Of a stretch of 33,192 nt of DNA, positions 16,854 through 26,465 are shown in pieces. This DNA comes from Alistipes sp. (GTDB lineage: Bacteria; Bacteroidota; Bacteroidia; Bacteroidales; Rikenellaceae). Location of the stretch: NCBI GenBank assembly GCA_029068505.1, contig JAIECN010000054.1, forward strand, positions 1-33,192, given 5' to 3'. The translations under genes were made by a program, and so were the position numbers. The notes under the pieces are model-generated. The model was not told the origin of the DNA. It was given only the letters and a program-made list of their open reading frames with translations, and did no database searches. Position 1 is the stretch's first letter. Each line of letters begins with the position of its first letter.

Positions 16854-16932
16854 CATTGGCCGATACGTGCGGTGTGGCAGGCCATTTGCGAAAGAACGGA
16901 TAACGAAGCAAACGAAACCAAATCTGCGAACC

Positions 16933-19529
<2,597 letters not shown>

Positions 19530-19530
<1 letters not shown>

Positions 19531-19567
19531 AAAGAGAAAGGTCTGCGATCGCAGACCTTTCTCTTTT
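19530..19567. terminator. Bidirectional terminator between clpB and GT2 gene
   Basis: A perfect 19-bp palindromic stem centred at 19548/19549 (core GGTCTGCGATCGCAGACC) with A and T runs on the outside. It starts at the last base of the clpB stop codon and reaches into the stop codon of the convergent glycosyltransferase gene. Confidence 0.88.
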
Positions 19568-20495
19568 ATAATCCTTTTTTAGCCAGCAGCCACGCCAGCC
19601 GGTTGTAGAAGTTGAGCACGGGCGTGCGCCAGGCGACGGGCAGCGCATTGAGCACGCGCACCTTGCGGAGCGTACGGCGATAGATGCGGGTAAAGGCGAA
19701 CGTACGGATCGCACGGGCGGCCTCCTCGGTGCCACCCTTAGCACTGATAATAAGCGCCTTGCCCAGAGCGGCACGGGCAATGAACTCGCGCTCCTGCTCG
19801 GGGGCTGCGGGATCGTAGAGCTGTTCGAACGAAAAATCGGTCCGCTCGGGCGTATAGATCGCAGCCGAACGGTTGGCGGCCGTCTTGGAGTAGCAGACCA
19901 GCCGCGCAGGCGAGAAGCAGACCGGCCAGCGACGGGCAATCTTGACCCACAAATAGAGGTCTTCGCCGATTTTCATGCCGGGCGGGAAGCCGCCGACCTC
20001 GTCGAAGACATGGCGGGGTACGACGCTGGCCGAAGGAATGGAGATGTAGCGGTGGGCCGAGTCGCGGAAAAAGTTGCCGACGACACCCCGCAGGTCGGGA
20101 CACGGAGCCGGAAAACGCCCCTCGCGGCCGACAACCCAGAATGCGGTGGAATAGATGCCGCAACCTGGGAACTCCCGGATCATGGCTGCGATTTCGGCCA
20201 GAAAACCCGGTTCCCAACGATCGTCGGCATCCAAAAACGCAACATACGCGCCCTGCGCTTGAGCGGCACCCCGGTTGCGGGCCGCACTTACCCCGGCGTT
20301 GGACTGGGAGATCAGCCGCACCGAAAGCCCGCCGATAGTCCGCACGACTTCGGCCCCGCCGTCGGTCGATCCGTCGTCGACCACGATGACCTCCACGGGC
20401 GGCAGCGTCTGCGCCAGCACGGAGCGTAGCGTAGCACCCACCTCGTCGCGCTTGTTATAAAGGGGGATGACTACCGAGATCGAAAGCGAATCCAT
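19566..20495 (-). CDS. Family 2 glycosyltransferase
   Basis: A 309-residue GT-A fold glycosyltransferase of family GT2. It opens with ISVVIPLYNKRDEVGATLRSVLAQT, has the nucleotide-sugar site VDDGST (39-44), NAGVSAARNRG, the metal-binding DADD (89-92), and a later GED (MKIGEDLYLW, near 177-185) with the likely catalytic acid. There is no transmembrane segment, so it acts at the cytoplasmic face, probably in surface polysaccharide or lipopolysaccharide assembly. Donor and acceptor cannot be told. It is divergent from a DUF115/GT42-like gene with which it shares a promoter region of under 70 bp, suggesting a shared pathway. The stop codon sits inside the terminator it shares with clpB. Confidence 0.88.
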   Translation of the reverse strand: MDSLSISVVIPLYNKRDEVGATLRSVLAQTLPPVEVIVVDDGSTDGGAEVVRTIGGLSVRLISQSNAGVSAARNRGAAQAQGAYVAFLDADDRWEPGFLAEIAAMIREFPGCGIYSTAFWVVGREGRFPAPCPDLRGVVGNFFRDSAHRYISIPSASVVPRHVFDEVGGFPPGMKIGEDLYLWVKIARRWPVCFSPARLVCYSKTAANRSAAIYTPERTDFSFEQLYDPAAPEQEREFIARAALGKALIISAKGGTEEAARAIRTFAFTRIYRRTLRKVRVLNALPVAWRTPVLNFYNRLAWLLAKKGL

Positions 20496-20511
20496 AAGCC
20501 GAAAGGGATAT

Positions 20512-20543
20512 ATTGCGAAGATACCGATCTTTTGCTATTTTTG
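20512..20543 (+). promoter_or_regulatory. Promoter of the DUF115/GT42-like gene
   Basis: TTG (20513-20515), 20 nt, then TATTTTTG (20536-20543), a good match. The leader to the ATG at 20562 is about 12 nt. Confidence 0.62.
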
Positions 20544-20547
20544 CAAA
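20516..20547 (-). promoter_or_regulatory. Promoter of the GT2 gene
   Basis: Minus strand: TTTG (20544-20547), 20 nt, then TATCTTCG (20516-20523), one base off consensus. It overlaps the opposing promoter almost completely. Confidence 0.5.
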
Positions 20548-20561
20548 TAAAACCGTCGCCG

Positions 20562-21449
20562 ATGACCCCCTTCGAAAAATTCGACCGCTTCCTGCGCAAC
20601 CTCTATGAAACGACGTTCTACCTGCTGGTGATAGCCGTCAAGGAGAATTTCCGCAACTATGTCGGACGAGCCGGAACGGTGGGCGCACCGGCGCCGACGA
20701 TGGCCGTTCTGGGCAACGGCCCGGCGCTGGCCGGCGAACTGCCCTGGCTGCTGGAAGAGACGAAGCGGGGAGGGGATCGCGATTTCATGGCAGTGAACTT
20801 CTTCGCCGAAGACGACCGCTTCGCCGAACTGCGCCCGGCCTACTACGTGCTCTCCGACCCGATGTTCTTCCGCGACACGGCCCAGCGCGACCGGGTGGCG
20901 GCGCTCTACCGCACGCTCAACGAACGGGTCGCATGGCCGATGCACCTCTATGTACAATATTATAATCCGGAACGGTTCGACTACCGGGCCGCGCTGCCCA
21001 ACCCCAACATCCGCATCATCCCGTTCCACACGCAGATGTACCGGGGGTTCCGCCGGCTGGAATTTTGGCTCTACCGCCGCGGCCTGGGCAGCGCCAACTT
21101 CGGCACCGTAGTGCAGGTAGGCGAATACATCGCCCTGCTGCTGGGCTACAAGCGGATCGAACTCTATGGGGTGGATCACACGCTGCTGGAGGGGTTGTGC
21201 GTGGACGACGAAAACCGGCTGTGCCGCGCCGACCGCCACTACTACGACGGCGGAGAAGCCGCCGCGCCGCGGCCGATGTTCCAGAAAGTGCCGCCCCGTC
21301 CCTACACGATGTCGGTCTATCTGGCCGAGGTGGCCGAACTTTTCCGCGGCCACGAAGTGCTGCGCGACTATGCCGCGACGCTCGGCGCCCGCATCGTCAA
21401 CTGCACGCGCGGCTCGATGATCGACGCCTACGAACGGGAAACATTCTGA
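20562..21449 (+). CDS. DUF115 / GT42-like protein, probable glycan biosynthesis
   Basis: A 295-residue protein resembling the DUF115/MptE-like and GT42 (CstII-type sialyltransferase) superfamily. Shared signs: MAVLGNGPAL (47-56, the GNGPSL nucleotide-binding loop), a short strand with MAVNFFA followed by RPAYYVLSDPMFF, and late LLLGYKRIELYGVDH, where these families have LGYKxIxLxGxD. It has no signal peptide or strong membrane segment. The N-terminal 40 residues are helical and unassigned. A role as sugar or phosphate transferase in surface glycan synthesis is inferred from the similarity and from the adjacent GT2 gene; the substrate is unknown. The ATG at 20562 lies 18 nt after the -7 element; an upstream start at 20532 would precede it. 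Confidence 0.6.
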   Translation: MTPFEKFDRFLRNLYETTFYLLVIAVKENFRNYVGRAGTVGAPAPTMAVLGNGPALAGELPWLLEETKRGGDRDFMAVNFFAEDDRFAELRPAYYVLSDPMFFRDTAQRDRVAALYRTLNERVAWPMHLYVQYYNPERFDYRAALPNPNIRIIPFHTQMYRGFRRLEFWLYRRGLGSANFGTVVQVGEYIALLLGYKRIELYGVDHTLLEGLCVDDENRLCRADRHYYDGGEAAAPRPMFQKVPPRPYTMSVYLAEVAELFRGHEVLRDYAATLGARIVNCTRGSMIDAYERETF

Positions 21450-21505
21450 AAAGGCAGGCAGTTCTCCGAGCTATGCGAGCCACAGCCTCCCGGCGCGGAG
21501 ACTCG

Positions 21506-21527
21506 CCCCGTTAAGACCGGGGTTTTA
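21506..21527 (+). terminator. Weak terminator
   Basis: CCCCG (21506-21510) pairs with CGGGG (21518-21522), then TTTTAT. It follows the DUF115/GT42-like gene; the stem is short. Confidence 0.4.
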
Positions 21528-21573
21528 TCAATTTTGCCCGCACCGCGAGCCGTAGTCGCAACCGGAGAAACGA

Positions 21574-22524
21574 CTACTTGATATAGCGGCTCACGAACTC
21601 CTTGACCCGACGGGTGTATTCCTCCTGATGATCATGGTAGGAGAGCGCATGCGCGGAACCGGGAGCTACCCACAACTCCTTGTCGCCCTGCTGTTTGGCT
21701 TCGTAAAGCGGATAGACCATCGAGGTAGGCACGAAGTCGTCGGCATCGCCGTGGATGAAGAACATCGGCAGGGTACTTTTGCGCACCTGCTCCAAGGCCG
21801 AAGCCTCGCAGAAATTCCACCCGTAGCGCAGGTCGCACAACCAACTGGCAACGGGAAGCAGCGGGAAAGCCGGCAGACCGAACTGCCCTTTCAACTCCTT
21901 GGCGAACTGGTCGCGGACGCTAGTGTAGCCGCAATCCTCGACGAAACACTTCACATAAGGCTGCTGCTCTTCGCCCGAGACCATCATCGTCGTGGCGGCG
22001 CCCATCGAAATGCCATGAACGACCATCTGCGTATGGCCGCCGAAGATCGAATCGGCGACCTCCATCCACCGCATCACGTCGAGCCGGTCTTTCCACCCCA
22101 TGCGGATGGCACGCCCCTCGCTCTGCCCATGGAAATGCAGATCGGGCAGCAGGATGTTGTAACCCAGGTCGTGGTTATACATGTAGCCGATCATCAGCAT
22201 GCGGACGGCATTGTCGGTATACCCGTGCACGATCACGGCCGTGCGGTCGGTCGGCTCGGGCGCCGCGGCATAGAGGGCATGCAGACGCTCGCCCTCGGCT
22301 CCGCGGATCGTCGTGTCGCGCAGCGCGCCGACGGTCTCGAGGCTGTCCAACCAAGGCCCCAGAAAAGGATACTGGGCCGTCATCTCCTCGCGCGCCGAAG
22401 CATTGCGGGCGCGCATGGTCTTTCGGGGTGCGAGCGAGTAGCCCAGCAGATAAAGGCTGCCGCCGGCTACGACACCCACTGCGACGGCCGCGACAGCAGC
22501 CGCCCAACGCAACGATTTTTTCAT
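21574..22524 (-). CDS. Membrane-anchored alpha/beta hydrolase
   Basis: A 316-residue serine hydrolase with an N-terminal membrane anchor or signal (about 5-30, AAAVAAVAVGVVAGG) so that the enzyme faces the periplasm. Catalytic triad: Ser173 in the nucleophile elbow HGISMGAA, Asp262 in HGDADDFVP and His292 in GSAHALSYH. HGYTDN (100-105) supplies the oxyanion hole. The layout resembles YqkD-like and peptidase-type hydrolases of Gram-positive and Bacteroidetes genomes; the substrate is unknown. The ATG at 22524 starts the anchor; an upstream frame extension is not needed. It follows the threonine dehydrogenase gene by 51 bp on the same strand and may share its transcript. Confidence 0.85.
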   Translation of the reverse strand: MKKSLRWAAAVAAVAVGVVAGGSLYLLGYSLAPRKTMRARNASAREEMTAQYPFLGPWLDSLETVGALRDTTIRGAEGERLHALYAAAPEPTDRTAVIVHGYTDNAVRMLMIGYMYNHDLGYNILLPDLHFHGQSEGRAIRMGWKDRLDVMRWMEVADSIFGGHTQMVVHGISMGAATTMMVSGEEQQPYVKCFVEDCGYTSVRDQFAKELKGQFGLPAFPLLPVASWLCDLRYGWNFCEASALEQVRKSTLPMFFIHGDADDFVPTSMVYPLYEAKQQGDKELWVAPGSAHALSYHDHQEEYTRRVKEFVSRYIK

Positions 22525-22575
22525 GGAATCCGTTTTTTCGATCAACGATCCGCCATGCGGCAATAACCGCGCCGC

Positions 22576-23526
22576 TTACTCGGCGCCGAACTTGCGCCGG
22601 ATGTGCACGAGCATGTCGTCGGTCATGCGCGCAAGGTCCCACTCGGGCTTCCAGCCCCACTCCTCGCGGGCGCAGGTGTCGTCGAGCGAGTTGGGCCAGC
22701 TCTCGGCGATGGCTTTCTTGACGGGATCGACGTCGTAGTCCATCGTAAACGAAGGCATGCGCTTCTTGATCTCGGCGCAGATGATTTCGGGCGTGAAACT
22801 CATCGAAGCAAGGTTGAAGCTGTTGCGATGGATGAGTTTCGCAGGATCGGTCTCCATCAGCTCGACGCAAGCACGCAGGGCATCGGGCATGTAGATCATA
22901 TCCATGTAGACGTCCGCAGGAATGGGACACGTGAAACGCCCCGACTTCACGGCCTCGTAGTAGATTTCGACAGCATAGTCGGTCGTGCCGCCGCCGGGCA
23001 GCGTGACGTTGGAAATGATGCCGGGGAAGCGCACCGAACGCGTGTCGACACCATATTTATGATGATAATAGTTGCCCAGCATCTCGCCGGTATACTTGCA
23101 GATGCCGTAGATGGTCGTCGGCTGCATGATCGTGTCCTGCGGCGTGCCGTCCTTGGGCGACGAGGGGCCGAACGCCCCGATCGACGAAGGGGTGAAAAGG
23201 GCGCAGTGATGCTGACGCGCCACTTCGAGCGAATTGTTCAACGCTCCCATGTTGACGCTCCAAGCCATCTGCGGATTGCGCTCGCCGACGGCCGACAGAA
23301 GCGCCACGAGGTTGAAGATGGTGTCGATGCGGTAACGGGCCACGATCGACGCCATGGCCGTAGCGTCCAGCGCATTGAGCACCTCGAACGGCCCCTGCTC
23401 GCCCAGCTCGCGGCAATCGCGCATGTCGGTGGCCACCACGTTGGCGTCGCCGTAAATCCCCCGCAGGTAACATGTCAACTCGGAACCGATCTGCCCGCCG
23501 GCACCTACTATCAAGATTCTTTTCAT
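22576..23526 (-). CDS. tdh: L-threonine 3-dehydrogenase, epimerase (SDR) type
   Basis: A 316-residue extended short-chain dehydrogenase. GAGGQIG (8-14) binds NAD, YxxxK is Y140-GIC-K144, and the signature SVRFPGIIS followed by PGGGTTDYAVEIYYEA is characteristic of the SDR-type threonine dehydrogenases, which oxidise L-threonine to 2-amino-3-oxobutyrate. The next step would be glycine C-acetyltransferase (Kbl), which is not in the window. A generic sugar epimerase is less likely given the GTTDYAVEIY motif. The ATG at 23526 is the only sensible start. Its 5' region is shared with the divergent tRNA-Thr; a weak -7 (TACCTTTA, 23549-23556) may serve it. Confidence 0.88.
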   Translation of the reverse strand: MKRILIVGAGGQIGSELTCYLRGIYGDANVVATDMRDCRELGEQGPFEVLNALDATAMASIVARYRIDTIFNLVALLSAVGERNPQMAWSVNMGALNNSLEVARQHHCALFTPSSIGAFGPSSPKDGTPQDTIMQPTTIYGICKYTGEMLGNYYHHKYGVDTRSVRFPGIISNVTLPGGGTTDYAVEIYYEAVKSGRFTCPIPADVYMDMIYMPDALRACVELMETDPAKLIHRNSFNLASMSFTPEIICAEIKKRMPSFTMDYDVDPVKKAIAESWPNSLDDTCAREEWGWKPEWDLARMTDDMLVHIRRKFGAE

Positions 23527-23587
23527 CGATTTAAGCTGTTATTTGAAAGTAAAGGTAGAAAAAATATTACGAAATATGTACATTTTT

Positions 23588-23618
23588 TTTGTCTTTTCAT
23601 TTTTCTTGTGTACTTTTG
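23588..23618 (+). promoter_or_regulatory. tRNA-Thr promoter
   Basis: TTTG (23588-23591), 19 nt, then TACTTTTG (23611-23618): a full consensus promoter 20 nt before the tRNA. Confidence 0.75.
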
Positions 23619-23638
23619 CACCACTCTTAGGAGGGAAC

Positions 23639-23710
<72 letters not shown>

Positions 23711-23720
23711 CGGATTCGAA

Positions 23721-23751
23721 AGAGACCGTCGGTCGTGACGGTCTCTTTTTT
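23721..23751 (+). terminator. Terminator of tRNA-Thr
   Basis: A perfect 10-bp stem (AGAGACCGTC 23721-23730 with GACGGTCTCT 23737-23746), a 6-nt loop, and T7. It ends 20 bp before the next gene. Confidence 0.9.
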
Positions 23752-23771
23752 CGTAACGCAGAGAGCGCACC

Positions 23772-24857
23772 ATGACCGACTTCGAACCCATCCGTTTCGC
23801 CGGCATCGCCGACCGCCGGCCCTTGGTCATCGCGGGGCCGTGCAGCGCCGAGACCGAAGCCCAGACACTCGAAACGGCGCGCCGGCTGGCCGCCGCAGGC
23901 ATCCGCATCTTCCGCGCAGGACTCTGGAAACCCCGCACCAAGCCGGGCGGATTCGAAGGCGTGGGAGCCGAAGGCATCGGCTGGCTGCAACGCGTCAAGC
24001 GCGAAACGGGCATGTACGTGACGACCGAAGTCGCCACGCGCAGCCATGTCGAAGCGGCCGTCGAGGGAGGTATCGACCTGCTGTGGATCGGCGCCCGCAC
24101 GACAGCCAATCCGTTCGCCATGCAGGAACTGGCCGACGCGCTGCGCGGCTGCGACGTACCGGTGCTGGTCAAGAATCCGGTCAGCCCCGACCTCGAACTC
24201 TGGATCGGCGCCGTGGAGCGTCTCCGCAACGCCGGCATCCGCCGCATAGGCGTCATCCACCGCGGCTTCGCCTCGATCGACCGCAGCCGCTACCGCAACC
24301 ACCCGATGTGGGCCGTTCCGATCGAACTGCACCGCCGCTTCCCCGGGCTGCAACTCTTCTGCGACCCGAGCCACATCGGCGGACGCCGCGAACTGATCGC
24401 CCCGCTGGCGCAGCAGGCCATGGACCTGGGATTCGACGGGCTGTTCGTCGAAGCGCACTGCACCCCCGACGAAGCCTGGAGCGACAAAACACAACAAATT
24501 ACCCCGCAGGTTCTTGCTCGACTGGTTGAAAATCTGGTGATCCGCGAAACGGCGACGACGACCGACTGCCTCGACGAGCTGCGGACGCAGATCGACAAAC
24601 TGGACGACCGGCTTCTGGAACTGCTCGCCGAACGCATGCGCGTGGCCTGCGAAATCGGCCGCTGCAAAAAAGAACACGGCATGCCGGTGCTTCAGACCCG
24701 ACGCTACGAAGAGCTGCTCGCACGTCGTACGGCGCAGGCCGCAGAACTGGGCATGGACGAAAAATTCATGCGCGGGATACTCCAGGCCATCCACGAAGAA
24801 TCGATCCGCCAACAGATGCAGACGATCGACGAAAACCAAGACGGCGGCGACCGGTGA
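23772..24857 (+). CDS. Bifunctional DAHP synthase / chorismate mutase
   Basis: A 361-residue fusion at both ends of aromatic amino acid control. Residues 1-265 are a type I-beta (KDO8P-like) 3-deoxy-7-phosphoheptulonate synthase: VIAGPCSAET, FRAGLWKPRTKPGGFEG (RAGxxKPRT), WIGARTTANPF, VLVKNPVSPD, CDPSHIGGRR and VEAHCTPDEAWSD. Residues about 275-350 are an AroQ chorismate mutase (LRTQIDKLDDRLLELLAERMRV, with catalytic Arg and Lys, and RRYEELLARR). In such fusions the mutase domain binds prephenate and feeds back on the synthase. No promoter is seen in the 20 bp after the tRNA terminator. After the stop a hairpin (CCGGTG 24851-24856 with CACCGG 24880-24885) could be a weak terminator towards the convergent HxlR gene. 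Confidence 0.94.
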   Translation: MTDFEPIRFAGIADRRPLVIAGPCSAETEAQTLETARRLAAAGIRIFRAGLWKPRTKPGGFEGVGAEGIGWLQRVKRETGMYVTTEVATRSHVEAAVEGGIDLLWIGARTTANPFAMQELADALRGCDVPVLVKNPVSPDLELWIGAVERLRNAGIRRIGVIHRGFASIDRSRYRNHPMWAVPIELHRRFPGLQLFCDPSHIGGRRELIAPLAQQAMDLGFDGLFVEAHCTPDEAWSDKTQQITPQVLARLVENLVIRETATTTDCLDELRTQIDKLDDRLLELLAERMRVACEIGRCKKEHGMPVLQTRRYEELLARRTAQAAELGMDEKFMRGILQAIHEESIRQQMQTIDENQDGGDR

Positions 24858-24916
24858 TCCGTGCCGGCCGGCGGTCTCGCACCGGGTTTCGCCCCCCTGC
24901 GAATCGGGAGGCCCGG

Positions 24917-25288
24917 TCAGCGGATTTTTCGCGCAGCTTTCCGGTCTTCGAGAATTGCCTCCATGTGCTCGCAAGCCCATGCGATCAGCGCATTCAGATG
25001 CGGCAACAACGACTGCGCTCGATGCGTAAGACGGTACTCCACCCGCGGCGGGATCTCGGGATAGACCGTACGGTCGACCAGTCCGTCCTCCTCCAACGTA
25101 CGAAGCGTAACGGTCAACATCTTCTGCGAAATATCGGGCAACGCCCGGAGCAGCTCGCCGAAACGCGCCGCCGGCATCCGGTCGAGCGTAAAAATCACCA
25201 GCAGCGACCATTTGTCGCCGATCCGCGCCAGCACATTGCGAATCGGGCAGTCGGGATGCAAGGCATGACAGAGAGTCGTTCGATCCAT
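24917..25288 (-). CDS. HxlR family transcriptional regulator
   Basis: A 123-residue winged-helix regulator of the HxlR (DUF24/MarR-like) family. The N-terminal DCPIRNVLARIGDKWSLLVIFTL is the family signature, with Cys14 at the position of the redox-sensing cysteine known in YodB/HypR-type members. The recognition helix region is LRALPDISQKMLTVTLRTLEEDGLVDR, and the wing carries VEYRLTHRAQSL. It is divergent from a cupin gene 205 bp away, which it probably controls. An inverted repeat TTACT-N7-AGTAA lies on its own -7 element, as expected for autoregulation. The signal it senses is unknown; an electrophile or oxidant is plausible from the family. Confidence 0.93.
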   Translation of the reverse strand: MDRTTLCHALHPDCPIRNVLARIGDKWSLLVIFTLDRMPAARFGELLRALPDISQKMLTVTLRTLEEDGLVDRTVYPEIPPRVEYRLTHRAQSLLPHLNALIAWACEHMEAILEDRKAARKIR

Positions 25289-25300
25289 CGTTTCCGTTCT

Positions 25301-25317
25301 TTACTCTACAAAAGTAA
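25301..25317 (-). promoter_or_regulatory. HxlR gene promoter with overlapping operator-like palindrome
   Basis: The -7 element TACTTTTG (minus strand, 25309-25316) lies inside the inverted repeat TTACT-N7-AGTAA (25301-25317). On the minus strand it resembles the TACT/AGTA boxes known for YodB-type HxlR proteins. No TTG stands at -33. Confidence 0.45.
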
Positions 25318-25384
25318 GTAAAAAACTTTCAGAAAGAAAATATCGTTTTTTCTTCATTTACCAAACCATTGAATCCCAGCAATC

Positions 25385-25400
25385 GTTACTTCGAGGTAAC
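25385..25400. promoter_or_regulatory. Palindrome in the HxlR-cupin intergenic region
   Basis: GTTAC-N6-GTAAC lies just upstream of the cupin promoter -33 element. Its half-site shares TTAC with the palindrome at 25301-25317, so it is a candidate second HxlR site. Confidence 0.4.
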
Positions 25401-25421
25401 TATCTGACATTCCGGTATCTA

Positions 25422-25453
25422 CTTGACAAGGCGATTCCTGCCCGCTATCTTTG
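25422..25453 (+). promoter_or_regulatory. Cupin gene promoter
   Basis: CTTG with TTG at 25423-25425, 20 nt, then TATCTTTG (25446-25453): a full consensus. The leader is about 35 nt. Confidence 0.75.
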
Positions 25454-25493
25454 CCGCCGAAAATCAACCGACAACCATTCAAAAGACACAACA

Positions 25494-25943
25494 ATGAAAC
25501 AGATTCGAAACATTGCGGCGGCGGCCAATTTCAGCGCGATCGACATGGGCAAACTCAACGAGCTGGGCGACTACCTGCTGGAACTCGGTCCCGAAATCAA
25601 AATTCCGGGAAAAGTGTTCGGCGGTACGGCCGCCGGAGCGACGGGCGCCGAGTTCTCGTTCCAGACGTTCCGGCCCGGCACCGAAACCGGATTTCTGCAC
25701 ACCCACAAAAATCACGAAGAACTCTACTTCTTCCTCTCCGGAAGCGGATCGTTCCAGGTCGACGGCGAAGTATTCCCCGTCGGCGAGGGCAGCGTAGTCC
25801 GGGTAGCTCCCGCAGGTCGCAGATCGGTGCGCAACAATGGCACGCAGCCGCTGACGATGCTCTGCGTACAGTATCGAAGCGACACCTTCACGACCGAGGA
25901 TGCCGCCGACGGCGAATTGCTGAAAGATCCGGTCGAGTGGTAA
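25494..25943 (+). CDS. Cupin domain protein
   Basis: A 149-residue single-domain cupin. Motif 1 is intact: GFLHTHKNHEELYFFLSGSG with metal ligands H69, H71 and E75. In motif 2 (GEGSVVRVAPAGRRSVRN) the usual histidine after PxGxx is replaced by serine, so the metal site has three protein ligands at most or works differently. The substrate is unknown; family members include isomerases, dioxygenases and storage-type proteins. It lies divergent from an HxlR regulator, and the arrangement with palindromes suggests induction by the signal that regulator senses. The gene ends just before the second copy of the promoter repeat. ATG at 25494. Confidence 0.85.
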   Translation: MKQIRNIAAAANFSAIDMGKLNELGDYLLELGPEIKIPGKVFGGTAAGATGAEFSFQTFRPGTETGFLHTHKNHEELYFFLSGSGSFQVDGEVFPVGEGSVVRVAPAGRRSVRNNGTQPLTMLCVQYRSDTFTTEDAADGELLKDPVEW

Positions 25944-25968
25944 TCGTTCGGACGACAAAACAACCGGT

Positions 25969-26098
25969 CGAGGGCAATGTTCAAATAAGATGGGCATTGC
26001 CCTCGGCTTTTCGACTTTGGCTCACGCCCAAGATACTTTGCCTCGGCAAATTCGCAAACAAGTTTGCTTTTGCCCTCGGCTTTTCGTATCTTTGCCCC
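25969..26098 (+). repeat. Promoter-bearing intergenic repeat, copy B (B12 operon side)
   Basis: Reverse-orientation copy of 16611-16748. It has two half-units. The first has an 11-bp hairpin (CGAGGGCAATG 25969-25979 with CATTGCCCTCG 25995-26005). The second has a different small hairpin (GCAAAC-AA-GTTTGC). Between and after them come GGCTTTTCGACTTTGG and GGCTTTTCGTATCTTTGCCC, matching copy A. The outer end is a full promoter reading into the riboswitch. No coding sequence. Confidence 0.87.
26063..26094 (+). promoter_or_regulatory. Repeat-borne promoter of the B12 operon
   Basis: TTTG (26063-26066), exactly 20 nt, then TATCTTTG (26087-26094). Predicted transcription start about 26098-26102, which is the beginning of the riboswitch. 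Confidence 0.8.
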
Positions 26099-26101
26099 GC
26101 A

Positions 26102-26292
26102 AAGGTTTCCGGAAAGGCCCCCTGCAGGCCGAGGAATGAAAAGGGAACGCAGTGAGAATCTGCGACAATACCCGTTGCTGTGAGTTCCGGCGCCCGATTT
26201 CGCGAAGGGCGTGCGAAGTTTGCAATCCGCCACTGGCCTGCGGGCCGGGAAGGCGCAAAGAAAGGAACAAGTCAGAAGACCTGCCGATGCAC
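26102..26292 (+). ncRNA. Cobalamin (B12) riboswitch
   Basis: The aptamer's conserved blocks appear in order: AAAGGGAAC (26140s), GTGAGAATCTGCGAC, ACCCG-ttg-CTGTGAG, then after a variable hairpin (CGCCCG...GGGCG) GCCACTGG (26229 on) and GGGAAGGC, and finally the B12 box AAGTCAGAAGACCTGCC (26269-26285). When adenosyl- or other cobalamin binds, the RNA would shut off the downstream genes. The coding start is 174 nt beyond, leaving room for the expression platform. Boundaries are approximate. Confidence 0.95.
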
Positions 26293-26406
26293 CATAGGAT
26301 TTGCCGCCTGCGGGATACGGGCAAGAATCGAAACAGCGACAGGTCCGCCGCACAAGAGCAAGAGGGCGGGAAACCAGCAGAAAAGCCGTTTTGATTTTTC
26401 GTTGCG

Positions 26407-26437
26407 CCGTGTCCCCCGAAGGGCACGGTTGATTTTT
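26407..26437 (+). terminator. Possible riboswitch expression-platform hairpin
   Basis: CCGTG-T-CCC (26407-26415) pairs with GGGCACGG (26421-26428) with one bulged T, followed by TTGATTTTT. It could be a ligand-dependent terminator, or part of a structure hiding the start at 26466; the T tract is interrupted. Confidence 0.42.
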
Positions 26438-26465
26438 ATAGTTTACCTTATTAAAATACAATGCA

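Noticed and set aside
26152..26394. Small open frames across 26.1-26.5 kb
   Set aside because: They overlap the riboswitch aptamer and its expression platform, so the conservation seen there is RNA, not protein.
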